Notes under the pieces: model-generated
What the model was told of the DNA's origin: nothing
The model's input: the letters and a program-made list of their open reading frames with translations, nothing else
The model's database searches: none
NCBI GenBank assembly: GCA_027064945.1
Contig: JAMOPB010000418.1
Coordinates: 1-35,301 of the forward strand
Length of the DNA: 35,301 nucleotides
Source of the DNA: Candidatus Cloacimonadota bacterium
GTDB lineage: Bacteria; Cloacimonadota; Cloacimonadia; Cloacimonadales; TCS61
Direction: 5' to 3'
In this document: positions 15,990 through 24,379 of the stretch, piece by piece
How the letters are laid out: every line of letters begins with the position of its first letter
Numbering within the stretch: position 1 is the stretch's first letter
Position numbers and translations under genes: made by a program

Positions 15990-17084
15990 ATGAAGAATTT
16001 GTTTTTTATTTTTTTTGTGATAATGTCAGCATTTTGTTTTGCTGATATTGGAGATATTAGTGTTGTGCCGACATCAGGGCTTGTCTATAATAATATTGGT
16101 GCTAGTGCTTTTAATCTTGATGATCCGAATCAACAGCCGATTTTTTTTACAAGTATGATTTTCAATAATACTGATTCAGAAATTGAAAACTATAAATTGG
16201 AAATTTCGATGTATTGGCGTGATCAAATTGTAATTGAATCAATTACCGTAAGACCTAAACCGGGTTCTAGCTGGCAAGTTTTAGAACCAAATTCAAACCA
16301 GGTTTTAACTAATAGAGATATTATTGTAAACAATTCAAATGATTTTGTTGCGGAAACCGATTTGGATTTTGAAGAAATCAGAAGTAATGTTTCCGAATTT
16401 GATGATATTTTCCGAAAAACAGGCTTGATGCCGGATGGGGAGTATCGTTGGGATGTTCAATTTTTCGATGAAAATAATAATCCTCTTTCAAATCTCGTAT
16501 CATTTTCTTATATAATTGAAACTCCAATTGATATAATGCTTACAACTCCCGGCAGTCCGATTGGAAATGAAGTTTATTTTGCTTTAAGTAATCGTCCAAC
16601 TTTTGTTTGGTATTCAAATTTGAATAATTATACTCTAACAGTTTATGAAGTGGATGATGTTGTGGAAAATCCGGAAGATATTCTCACTAACAATCCAATT
16701 ATTGAAATTTCCGATATAGAAGCTAATTCTCTTACCTTTCCGGAGGAGTATGCAAGTTTGGAAGGTGGGAAAACTTATGCTTGGCGAGTGCAAGCAGAAA
16801 CGTTTGCGCCAGCAGGATTTTCTTCAGAGACCAAATATAGTAAATTTTATCTATTCAAAATAATGACAGATTCTGAAGAAGTAGCTGCTCAACAGCAATT
16901 AATTAATTTTATCCAACAATTAAATATTCCCCAAGCACAAGAATTAATAGATCTTTTCAATGCCGGCTATGCTCTGGATGAGATCAATTTTCAGGGGAGC
17001 AGTGTTTCCGCTGAAGATTTAATGGATATTCTTAATCAAATTCAACAAGGAACTCTTCGCGTAAAAAGCGTTAGAGTGGACTAA
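15990..17084 (+). CDS. Secreted beta-sandwich protein of unknown function
   Basis: I do not recognise a named family. The 364-residue protein has a clear signal peptide (KNLFFIFFVIMSAFCFA, cleavage before Asp) and no further membrane segment. Residues of about 20-175 and 180-290 look like two fibronectin/Ig-type beta sandwiches; each ends with a G-x-x-Y-x-W strand (DGEYRWDVQFF and GGKTYAWRVQAE). The tail of about residues 295-364 is Gln/Leu-rich and helical (AQQQLINFIQQLNIPQAQEL). The strong TAGGAGG site lies four bases before the ATG. It heads a run of envelope genes (FecR-domain protein, large barrel, CHASE2 cyclase), so a periplasmic or surface accessory role is likely, but that is inference. 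Confidence 0.75.
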   Translation: MKNLFFIFFVIMSAFCFADIGDISVVPTSGLVYNNIGASAFNLDDPNQQPIFFTSMIFNNTDSEIENYKLEISMYWRDQIVIESITVRPKPGSSWQVLEPNSNQVLTNRDIIVNNSNDFVAETDLDFEEIRSNVSEFDDIFRKTGLMPDGEYRWDVQFFDENNNPLSNLVSFSYIIETPIDIMLTTPGSPIGNEVYFALSNRPTFVWYSNLNNYTLTVYEVDDVVENPEDILTNNPIIEISDIEANSLTFPEEYASLEGGKTYAWRVQAETFAPAGFSSETKYSKFYLFKIMTDSEEVAAQQQLINFIQQLNIPQAQELIDLFNAGYALDEINFQGSSVSAEDLMDILNQIQQGTLRVKSVRVD

Positions 17085-17093
17085 GGGGGCAAT

Positions 17094-17750
17094 ATGAAAA
17101 AGATTTTATTATCCTTAATTGTATTACTACTATTTTGCATAAATTTGAGTGCGTCAGTTGCAATTACTTTAAAAGCGGTTGGAGATGTTTCTTTAATTAG
17201 AGAAGAAAACGTTTCTAAAGCGGAAAATGGGACTGAATTAGAAAATAATGATCAACTTGAGACAAAGAAAAATTCCTATGCAGCAGTGAAATTTGTAGAT
17301 GGAAGCTCTGTAATAAAAGTTTTCCCAAATTCTGTTTTAACTATTAATGCAGAAGAGGGAGAAGATAAGAAATTAAATAAAAAAACTAATCTGAAAGTTG
17401 GGGAATTGTGGGCAAAAGTAACAAAAAAAACAGGTGGATTTGTAATTGATACGCCTACTACAGTAGTTTCCGTAAAAGGAACAAGCTTTAATGTTGATGT
17501 TGATGAAAATGGAATTACTGTTGTTAATACTTTTGAAGGCAGTGTAGAAATGAAAAATAAAAAAGATGGGAAATCTGCAATTATTGGTGCCGGAAAACAC
17601 GGAAGATCTAATGGTAGTGGTGATATTGAAGTATTAGATGGGAATACAACTCAAGAAGAGAAAAATGTCGATCCGGAAGTAAAAATCTTAGAAATCGAAT
17701 TAGAAAATTCCGAAGGTAATTCAAAAATAATAAAAATAGAGTTTGAGTAG
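17094..17750 (+). CDS. FecR-domain periplasmic protein
   Basis: The 218-residue protein has a signal peptide (MKKILLSLIVLLLFCINLSA) and a FecR domain at about residues 50-165: LETKKNSYAAVKFVDGSSV, LKVGELWAKVTKKTGGFVIDTPTTVVSVKGTSF and VVNTFEGSVEM are the standard core. In iron regulation FecR is an anti-sigma factor with an N-terminal cytoplasmic part and a membrane anchor. Both are absent here and no ECF sigma gene is nearby, so this is a free-standing periplasmic FecR domain. Such domains are often encoded beside CHASE2 cyclases and barrels. The C-terminal 50 residues are charged and probably disordered. An AAGGGGG site precedes the ATG by five bases. Confidence 0.88.
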   Translation: MKKILLSLIVLLLFCINLSASVAITLKAVGDVSLIREENVSKAENGTELENNDQLETKKNSYAAVKFVDGSSVIKVFPNSVLTINAEEGEDKKLNKKTNLKVGELWAKVTKKTGGFVIDTPTTVVSVKGTSFNVDVDENGITVVNTFEGSVEMKNKKDGKSAIIGAGKHGRSNGSGDIEVLDGNTTQEEKNVDPEVKILEIELENSEGNSKIIKIEFE

Positions 17751-17758
17751 GAGGTATT

Positions 17759-20110
17759 ATGAAAACTTTAATTATGTCATTTTTACTCTGCTCAATTACT
17801 TTTGCTTTTGCAGTAAATCTTTCCGTCGAATTACCGGAAGTTTATGAAAATAACTCCGAACTGATTTTACGAGTGGATGAAGGATTTAATGATATAGAAA
17901 AAGCAACTTTATATTTCAGAGCAGATGATGAAGAAAGCTATATTTCATTGGATATGCAAAAAGGATTAGTTTCAGAACCAATATACACTGTTTCAATTCC
18001 GTCAAATTACTCATTTGATTCTGCAGTTGAATTGTATTTTGAAGCATTAACAGAAAATGGACAGAAAATTACATATCCACAAATAAATCCTCAATTAAAT
18101 CCGCTTAGATTAATAGTGGCAAATTCTGATACAATCTCTGAGAGTATTATTTTGCTTTCACCGGATGTGAATTTTCCAATCAACGCTGAAGAATTGATTA
18201 TTGCATTTTCCTATTTTTCTATTCAAAACGATATTAAAGCTAATTCAATAAAAATATTTTTTGATGGGAAAGATTATTCCTCTAAAGCAAAAATAACAAA
18301 AAATATGGCTATATTAAAGCTTCCAACTCCTAAAGCGGGAAAGCATACATTTAAAATGAAAGCAGAATCTGTAATGGGAAATAAGATTAGTTCAAAAGAT
18401 TTTTCCTTTGATCAAAACAAATCTGCAAAAATCATTCCTTTCAATATCGACGGAAGTTTATCTGCTTACGGAAAATACGAATCAAATTCAGAAACAGATA
18501 ATTATAATGATGCAAATATGCGTTTGATTCTAAATGTAAGGAAAAACTGGTTCAGGTTGAAATCAAAAACTTTTCTCACAAGCTTGGAAGATTCTAAGAA
18601 ACAACCTTTAAATAGGTTTAGTTTGGATATTGATGTACCTCATTTTGGAGTTAAAATTGGTGATTTCTCTCCAGATTTCGGTTCATTTGCAATAAATTCT
18701 GTAAATGTAAGAGGTGTTTTTTCTGAATTAAATTTTAAACTTTTCCGATTACAAGCACTGTATGGAGATAGCAAAAGAGCTATTCCCGGTAAACTTTATA
18801 CCACAAATAATTCCGAGACGGTGAATGGTGATTTATATGTAAATAATGATATAGCTTTTGCCAGGGAAACTACCGGAATTAAGATGGAGTTTGGTCACGA
18901 AAGATATTTTAATTATGGCTTGAGTTTTGTTAAAAATAAAGATAGAGTTTCCTCTTTGGATGAGGAGCAATATTTTGCACCGGATTCTACACTTTTGGTT
19001 CGTCCGAAAGATAATATTGTCATTGCAACAGATACAAGATTTGCTTTCAAAGACCAACGCATTGTTTTTGGTGCTGAAGCTGCAATGAGCTTGTATAATT
19101 CCAATATAATAGATGGTGCAATTTCTCAAGATTCTCTGGAAACTTTGGTAGGACAAGAAATTCCTATTGATCCTGAAGATTTGGAAGGTTTCTTTGTGGT
19201 AAATTCGAATATTGAACCTTTTGAACCGGGATTATCCAATCTATCCTACAAAGCATATATGAGAGTTTTCCTCTTAAGAAATTTGTTTAATATTAGTTAT
19301 TCATATGTTGGAAGTAGTTTTAATAATCTTTCAGTAGGGTATTTGGCAAAGGATTTGGCTACAATTTCAATTAGTGATAATATCGCATTATTCAACAATC
19401 GTTTTCTTTTGAATATTTCTTATAATATGAACAACAATAATCTATCGGATGATAAAGAATTTACTACAAACAACAATACTTTTTATGCTCAAGTTTATGT
19501 TCGCCCCACAAATGATTCTTTTTTTAATTTTAGTTATAATATCAATAATACCGATAATAGTTCTGATACATTTGAGACCAGAACATCGGTTTATTCAATA
19601 GGAATGGGCTATAATGTGAAACAGATAGATTATGCACCAACAAAGTTTAGTGTAAATTTCTCAAATTCTGTAAACGAAGATTTATTGGGGAATACTTACG
19701 ATTTTCAGAAAAATGTGATTACAATTTCTGCCAATAGTAAATATCGAGATTTTCCGCTAAAATCTAAAATTGGTTATTCTGTAGCATTGGATGAAAACAA
19801 GCGAGTTTCTTTTGATGATTCATATTGTGAAATTGAAGAGTTGGATGATAGTAGCTATCATTCTGTTTTTGTTAATACAAGTTATTTGTTTAATGAGAAA
19901 ATTGAACCGATTGCAAAATTTAGATTCTCAGTTTCATCAGGAGATTTTGAATATTCTTCTCAAAATGTAAATATTGGCACAAAATATAAATTTGATAGGA
20001 AAACGGATTTATATGCCGGATTAGGCTTTGCGAATTATAATTATCCTAATTTGGATGAGAATGATAATAGCGAATTAGAGCTTTCAATTAACTTAAAAAG
20101 AAGATTCTAA
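17759..20110 (+). CDS. Probable outer-membrane beta-barrel protein with periplasmic beta domains
   Basis: The 783-residue protein has a signal peptide (MKTLIMSFLLCSITFAFA). Residues of about 20-220 look like two Ig-like beta domains (ATLYFRADDEESY, LYFEALTENGQKITYPQ, then DGKDYSSKAKITKN and AGKHTFKMKAE). From about residue 225 to the end, short amphipathic strands alternate with Asp/Asn-rich turns, as in a many-stranded barrel, and the chain ends with ELSINLKRRF, a terminal Phe as in outer-membrane barrels. Family-level identity is unknown. GAGG lies before the ATG, eight bases after the FecR-gene stop, so the two are co-expressed. A hairpin follows the stop. Confidence 0.75.
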   Translation: MKTLIMSFLLCSITFAFAVNLSVELPEVYENNSELILRVDEGFNDIEKATLYFRADDEESYISLDMQKGLVSEPIYTVSIPSNYSFDSAVELYFEALTENGQKITYPQINPQLNPLRLIVANSDTISESIILLSPDVNFPINAEELIIAFSYFSIQNDIKANSIKIFFDGKDYSSKAKITKNMAILKLPTPKAGKHTFKMKAESVMGNKISSKDFSFDQNKSAKIIPFNIDGSLSAYGKYESNSETDNYNDANMRLILNVRKNWFRLKSKTFLTSLEDSKKQPLNRFSLDIDVPHFGVKIGDFSPDFGSFAINSVNVRGVFSELNFKLFRLQALYGDSKRAIPGKLYTTNNSETVNGDLYVNNDIAFARETTGIKMEFGHERYFNYGLSFVKNKDRVSSLDEEQYFAPDSTLLVRPKDNIVIATDTRFAFKDQRIVFGAEAAMSLYNSNIIDGAISQDSLETLVGQEIPIDPEDLEGFFVVNSNIEPFEPGLSNLSYKAYMRVFLLRNLFNISYSYVGSSFNNLSVGYLAKDLATISISDNIALFNNRFLLNISYNMNNNNLSDDKEFTTNNNTFYAQVYVRPTNDSFFNFSYNINNTDNSSDTFETRTSVYSIGMGYNVKQIDYAPTKFSVNFSNSVNEDLLGNTYDFQKNVITISANSKYRDFPLKSKIGYSVALDENKRVSFDDSYCEIEELDDSSYHSVFVNTSYLFNEKIEPIAKFRFSVSSGDFEYSSQNVNIGTKYKFDRKTDLYAGLGFANYNYPNLDENDNSELELSINLKRRF

Positions 20111-20128
20111 CCTAAAAAAAACGTACTT

Positions 20129-20158
20129 ATAGGAAGGGCGAAATTTGGTCCTTCCTAT
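20129..20158 (+). terminator. Hairpin, possible weak or partial terminator
   Basis: ATAGGAAGGGC (20129-20139) pairs with GTCCTTCCTAT (20148-20158), including one G-U pair, around an eight-base loop. Only a short T-run (TTTAGTATT) follows, so termination may be partial and allow some read-through into the CHASE2 cyclase 20 bases downstream. An A-rich run (20114-20120) on the left could make it work weakly on the other strand too. Confidence 0.55.
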
Positions 20159-20178
20159 TTAGTATTAGGAAAAAATAA

Positions 20179-22041
20179 ATGAAAAGAATTAAATACTTTA
20201 TACCTGCAATCATTTTTGTTATTTTACAGTTGATTTTTGTTAGTAATTATTGGACAGGTCTGGAATTAAAAGCCAAAGATTTGCTTTTTCAGATTCGGGG
20301 AGAAATAAAAACTTCAGGCAATGTTGTAATTGTAAATATTGGCGATGACACTTTTAATTCACTGGGAATTCAATGGCCTTTTCCAAGGGAATATCATGCA
20401 CGAGTAATAGATAATCTTGAGCGAGCAGGTGCTGCAAAAATTATTTTTGATATAGAATTTGTTGAAGAATCAAATGCAAAATCAGATTCTATCTTAGCAT
20501 CCACAATAGCCAAATATGATAATATCACTTTAGCCGGAAAAGTAATAACTCAGATTACGGGAAAAACAAAAAAAACTCAAGTTTTAGCACCAATATCTAG
20601 TTTGCTTAGAGCAAATGCAAACTGGGGAACGGTAAACATCTCAGCTGATAACGATGGTTTTGTTAGGGAATATGAATTATTTCAAAAGATTGGGAAAACA
20701 AATAAATATTCTTTAGGAGCAATTGCAGTAGCTAGTTTCAAAAATAGAGATAACTACTTGGAAGATATTATTAATGGAGAAAAATATCTACAAATTTCCG
20801 ATTATCTAATTCCTAAAAAAAGAAACAAGACAGCGCTGATAAATTATTACGGACCAGCTAGAACATTTCCTTACTACGAATATGCGGATGTTTTAGATTC
20901 AGAGGATTTTGATATACCTTTTTTAGATTTAGATTCTTTTAATGATTTAATGAATAAAGGAGTTTTTAAAGATAAAATCGTTATAGTTGGTGTCTCTGCC
21001 GTCGAATTTCACGATTCACATCCCACTCCTTTCTTTTCAGAAAATAGAGCACTAACTCCCGGAGTAGAAATTCATGCTACTTTTATAGATAACGTTTTAA
21101 TGAGAGAACACTTATCGGAATTTCCTTATATCAAGTTAATATTTATTTTTCTATTTCTAACTTTTATTCTCTTTTTGATTAACATAAATATCAGACCAAC
21201 AATCTCAATTATTTATAATTCATTATTATTTTTTTCTTACTTTGGCGTTGTGTTTTATTTATTTAATACGGAGAATATGTTATTGCCGGTTTTGGAAATT
21301 CCCGCAACAATTATAGTAGTGTATGTTATAGGATTAGTTTTCCAATATATTAAATCTACTAAAGAGAAATTTTTTATAAAAAAAGCTTTCGGTAGATATA
21401 TTGCACCATCTTTGGTGGAAGAATTGATAAAAGATCCCAAAAAATTAGAATATGGTGGAAGCCTTAAAAATATTTCTGTATTATATTCTGATATTGTATC
21501 TTTCACATCCTATACCGAAACGCATTCACCTAAAGAAACAGTAGAATTGTTGCGAGAATATCTTACTGCAATGGTAGAAGTTGTTAAAGATAATAAAGGA
21601 ACATTAGATAAATTTGTGGGTGATGAAATTGTAGCCCTTTTCGGAGCTCCGGTAGAATTGGAAGATCATGCATATTGGGCGGCAAAAACTGCTTTGGAAA
21701 TGCGTTATAAGATGCAAGAATTACAAGAAAAATGGAAAAAAAATAATCGAGATCCATTCGAAATAGGAATTGGCATAAACTCCGGAGAAGTAACTGTGGG
21801 AAACCTTGGCTCTGAACAAATCTTTGATTACACTGCTATCGGAGATAATATGAATGCCGGAGCTAGAATTGAAGCTTTAACAAGAAATTATAAAACGGAG
21901 AATAATATTTTAATTAGCGAAAGTACCAAAATTCTGATTGAAGATAAATTTGAAGTGGAATATGTAGATGATGCAATGGTAAAAGGTAAGAGTAAGCCGA
22001 TAAAAGTTTATCAATTGCTTGCCATGAAAACACCAAACTAA
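20179..22041 (+). CDS. CHASE2-domain membrane adenylate/guanylate cyclase (class III)
   Basis: The 620-residue protein has one N-terminal membrane helix (about residues 7-25), an extracytoplasmic CHASE2 sensor (about 30-310; VVIVNIGDDTFNSLGIQWPFPREYHA, split here as VVIVNIGDDTF and WPFPREYHA, is the typical start), three helices (about 318-334, 343-363, 368-391) and a cytoplasmic class III cyclase domain (about 400-615). Catalytic residues are present: metal Asp438 (LYSDIVSFT) and Asp482 (KFVGDEIVALFG), Lys478 and Thr552 at the base-recognition positions, and transition-state Asn559 and Arg563 (NMNAGARIE). Lys plus Thr fits bacterial adenylate cyclases rather than guanylate cyclases. The signal sensed by CHASE2 is not known. 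It lies between two envelope protein genes and after a FecR gene. Confidence 0.93.
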   Translation: MKRIKYFIPAIIFVILQLIFVSNYWTGLELKAKDLLFQIRGEIKTSGNVVIVNIGDDTFNSLGIQWPFPREYHARVIDNLERAGAAKIIFDIEFVEESNAKSDSILASTIAKYDNITLAGKVITQITGKTKKTQVLAPISSLLRANANWGTVNISADNDGFVREYELFQKIGKTNKYSLGAIAVASFKNRDNYLEDIINGEKYLQISDYLIPKKRNKTALINYYGPARTFPYYEYADVLDSEDFDIPFLDLDSFNDLMNKGVFKDKIVIVGVSAVEFHDSHPTPFFSENRALTPGVEIHATFIDNVLMREHLSEFPYIKLIFIFLFLTFILFLININIRPTISIIYNSLLFFSYFGVVFYLFNTENMLLPVLEIPATIIVVYVIGLVFQYIKSTKEKFFIKKAFGRYIAPSLVEELIKDPKKLEYGGSLKNISVLYSDIVSFTSYTETHSPKETVELLREYLTAMVEVVKDNKGTLDKFVGDEIVALFGAPVELEDHAYWAAKTALEMRYKMQELQEKWKKNNRDPFEIGIGINSGEVTVGNLGSEQIFDYTAIGDNMNAGARIEALTRNYKTENNILISESTKILIEDKFEVEYVDDAMVKGKSKPIKVYQLLAMKTPN

Positions 22042-22072
22042 GAAAAGGTATTTTAAAAAAAATGGATTAGTG

Positions 22073-22588
22073 ATGAAAAAAATTGTTTTAATTATTTTGT
22101 TTTTAACAAGCATATTTCTATGGGGTCAAGATAGATTTGTTTTGGCCGGAGGATATGGCACGGCGGATGTAGATTCTTTTGAGCACGAAATATATACTTT
22201 TCGCTTAGCAGGTAAAAATCAATCTACCTTTATTGGAATTGATTATGATTTACTTATATATGAAGATGATTTTATTGAATCAGAATATTCGGAAAAATTA
22301 ACAAACAGCAACATTCATGAAATCAGTTTCTTATTTGGAAAATCAATGCCATTTGGCAGATATTCTAGTGTGAATTTTAATGGTGGGATATCAGTTATTA
22401 GGAAACTTGAGAAATTTGAACAATCAAATTTACCGGAAAAAAAAAGAAAAGATTTTGGATTTCCAATTGATGCAACAATAGATATTGGTATTTTAAAAAA
22501 CTTGGGAGTAAGTTTCAGAGCTAAGAAAAGTTACAATGATATTGCACCATATTTTGGATATTCTGCAATGTTGCAATTCATTTTTTAA
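22073..22588 (+). CDS. Small outer-membrane-type beta-barrel protein, unknown family
   Basis: The 171-residue protein has a signal peptide (KKIVLIILFLTSIFLWGQ). It is rich in alternating strands: FVLAGGYGTADV, YTFRLAGKNQSTFIGIDYDL, HEISFLFGKSMPF, SSVNFNGGISVI, and a C-terminal YFGYSAMLQFIF with terminal Phe. The size suits an eight-stranded barrel. GTG 22070 precedes ATG 22073 directly; I take the ATG. It begins 31 bases after the cyclase stop and is probably in the same transcript. I cannot name a family. A role as an outer-membrane partner of the CHASE2/FecR group is inference from position alone. Confidence 0.7.
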   Translation: MKKIVLIILFLTSIFLWGQDRFVLAGGYGTADVDSFEHEIYTFRLAGKNQSTFIGIDYDLLIYEDDFIESEYSEKLTNSNIHEISFLFGKSMPFGRYSSVNFNGGISVIRKLEKFEQSNLPEKKRKDFGFPIDATIDIGILKNLGVSFRAKKSYNDIAPYFGYSAMLQFIF

Positions 22589-22888
22589 ACTAAATTATTA
22601 CAAAAGGTAAATGATTTCAATAATAAAATAAAAGATGTAAGATGTTCTTATAAATAAATTTAGATAGGGCGATAAGCAAATGATAGCAATGGAAGAATGC
22701 TTGTAACTACTTGTTTTATAATGAGATAGCTTGTGATGGTTGAGCGATTATTTAAGATTCAAAATTTGTAAAATTCATCAAAACCCTTTTATGAAGCGAC
22801 TTTACAGTTTTTTTTATTGACAGGATTTTAACTCATACATAAATTCCGATTGTTTTGATGCACATGAAAAAAAAATAGGAGGAAATTC
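22589..22888. other. 300-base intergenic region upstream of HU
   Basis: No open frame, tRNA or repeat is visible in this AT-rich stretch, and no clear terminator follows the small barrel gene. A TATAAT at 22717-22722 lacks a -35 partner at proper spacing. The only supportable element is the TTGACA promoter near its right end (22817-22845). Confidence 0.5.
22817..22845 (+). promoter_or_regulatory. Likely sigma-70-type promoter of the HU gene
   Basis: TTGACA (22817-22822) is followed after 17 bases by TAAATT (22840-22845), which matches four of six -10 positions. Transcription would begin at about 22852, leaving a leader of about 35 bases with AGGAGG at 22877-22882, six bases before the HU ATG. 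A T-rich run upstream (22808-22815) adds to the promoter look. Confidence 0.5.
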
Positions 22889-23161
22889 ATGAACAGACAA
22901 GATTTAATTAGTAAAATTGCCCAAGATGCAGACATTACTAAAAAGGCTGCTAATTTAGCGCTAACTTCCATTATCGAAGGTATTACAACTTCACTTGAAA
23001 AAGGAGACAAAGTTTCTTTAGTAGGTTTTGGAACTTTCAAAGTTACAGAGAGAAAAGAACGTACCGGTGTAAATCCTCGTTCAAAAACAAAAATTATAAT
23101 TCCTGCAAGAAAAGTTCCTGTTTTCAAAGCTGGTAAGAAATTGAAAGAAGCAGTTAAATAA
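22889..23161 (+). CDS. hup: DNA-binding protein HU
   Basis: HU is a dimeric nucleoid protein that bends DNA. The 90-residue sequence is complete and canonical: N-terminal helices MNRQDLISKIAQDADITKK, the VGFGTFKVTERKERTGVNP beta arm base, and PARKVPVFKAGKKLKE at the C-terminus, with the proline of the arm tip region replaced by the KTKIIIPA stretch usual for this family. It has its own promoter upstream, a strong AGGAGG site and an intrinsic terminator downstream, so it is a single-gene transcript, as expected for an abundant protein. Whether it is an HU or an IHF-like paralogue cannot be fixed from sequence alone, but HU fits better. Confidence 0.95.
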   Translation: MNRQDLISKIAQDADITKKAANLALTSIIEGITTSLEKGDKVSLVGFGTFKVTERKERTGVNPRSKTKIIIPARKVPVFKAGKKLKEAVK

Positions 23162-23178
23162 TTTATATTTAGCTTGTT

Positions 23179-23213
23179 AAGAAGCAAGGGTTATTTTGCT
23201 CTTGCTTCTTTTT
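23179..23213 (+). terminator. Intrinsic terminator after HU
   Basis: AAGAAGCAAGGG (23179-23190) pairs with CTCTTGCTTCTT (23199-23210) in a 12-bp stem with one G-U pair and an eight-base loop, followed by a T-rich run. It separates HU from dnaN. Confidence 0.85.
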
Positions 23214-23248
23214 ATTAAATTAATTAGAGACATTAAGGATATTGGATT

Positions 23249-24379
23249 ATGAAATTTTCGATTGAGAAAAAAGACTTACAAGTTAATATTCAGCATTTAT
23301 ATAATATTGTTCCAAACAAGAACACAATGCCAATATTGACTAATTATCTAATTGAAGCAGATGAACAATCTGGCAAAATGAGATTTACTGCAACAGATTT
23401 AGAAATTACTGTTGTTGTAGAGTTTGAAGCAAATATATCAGAATCAGGTAAAATTGCTGTATCTGCTAGAAATTTTAATGAGATTATTAATTCGTTACCT
23501 GGTTCAATTATTCATTTTATGGTTGATGAAGAGATATTAAAAATTCATTGTGAGAAATCTAGGTTTAATCTTCTTTGCGCCGAGAGTAGTCAATTCCCAT
23601 TAATTCCTCAACGTGACTTGTCCAATGCTTTGGAAATAGATGCAAAGTTGTTTAAAAAGATGGTGGAAAATACATCGTTTGCTGTTTCAACAGAAACAAA
23701 CAGACCAATTTTCACAGGTATTTTGTGGAAATTGTTTCCTGAAGAGCAATTGATGGTTGCTACCGATGGTAAAAAAATTGCTGAATTTACCTACAAAAAA
23801 AATATTAATCTTCAGCAAGAAATTGAACAAATTATTCCAACAAAAGGTTTATTATTTTTAGACAAAGTTATAAATGATGATATCGATGAAGTTGCAGTGA
23901 TCTTAGAATCTAACAGAGTGATGTTTGCTTATGGGAATTATACAATATTTAGTCATATTATTGATGGCAAATTTCCCGATTATACTAAAGCAATTCCGTT
24001 GAATAATAACAATATTTTAAAGATAAGAAAATCAATATTGAAAGATGCAGTTAAGCGCGTTTCATTGCTCGCTTCTGAAGATACTTTTAAAGTTAAGTTA
24101 GATTTAACTGAAAACGTTTTATCTGTTGATTCTGCCAATAGAGAAGAAGGTGATGCTTCAGAAAAAATTGAAGATTTTAGCTATACGGGTGAACCTTTAG
24201 TTATTGCATTCAATTATAGATATCTTAGCCAAATATTGAATGTAATTGAAACTGACCAGGTAGAAATTAGAATGGGTAAATCAAATGAGCCTGTACTATT
24301 TTTTAATGTACCTGCAGAAACCGAAGATGGCGAAAGTGGTTTAGCCAGATTCTTATTGATGCCTTTACGGTTAAAATAA
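23249..24379 (+). CDS. dnaN: DNA polymerase III beta subunit (sliding clamp)
   Basis: The clamp encircles DNA and tethers replication and repair polymerases. The 376-residue protein shows the three-domain clamp pattern: NTMPILTNYLIEA and FTATDLEITV in domain I, NRPIFTGILWKLF and MVATDGKKIAEF in domain II, FPDYTKAIP between II and III, and the C-terminal FLLMPLRL that lines the peptide-binding pocket. Length is normal. recF begins at the next base after the stop. dnaA and gyrB, which flank dnaN-recF in many bacteria, are absent; HU lies upstream instead. Confidence 0.96.
   Translation: MKFSIEKKDLQVNIQHLYNIVPNKNTMPILTNYLIEADEQSGKMRFTATDLEITVVVEFEANISESGKIAVSARNFNEIINSLPGSIIHFMVDEEILKIHCEKSRFNLLCAESSQFPLIPQRDLSNALEIDAKLFKKMVENTSFAVSTETNRPIFTGILWKLFPEEQLMVATDGKKIAEFTYKKNINLQQEIEQIIPTKGLLFLDKVINDDIDEVAVILESNRVMFAYGNYTIFSHIIDGKFPDYTKAIPLNNNNILKIRKSILKDAVKRVSLLASEDTFKVKLDLTENVLSVDSANREEGDASEKIEDFSYTGEPLVIAFNYRYLSQILNVIETDQVEIRMGKSNEPVLFFNVPAETEDGESGLARFLLMPLRLK

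Noticed and set aside
22589..22888. Possible tRNA or small RNA in the largest gene-free gap
   Set aside because: No cloverleaf or strong stem could be built by eye; only a promoter near HU is supportable.
23214..23248. Replication origin next to dnaN
   Set aside because: The gap is short and has no DnaA-box cluster or AT-rich repeats beyond background; a terminator fills most of the preceding sequence.
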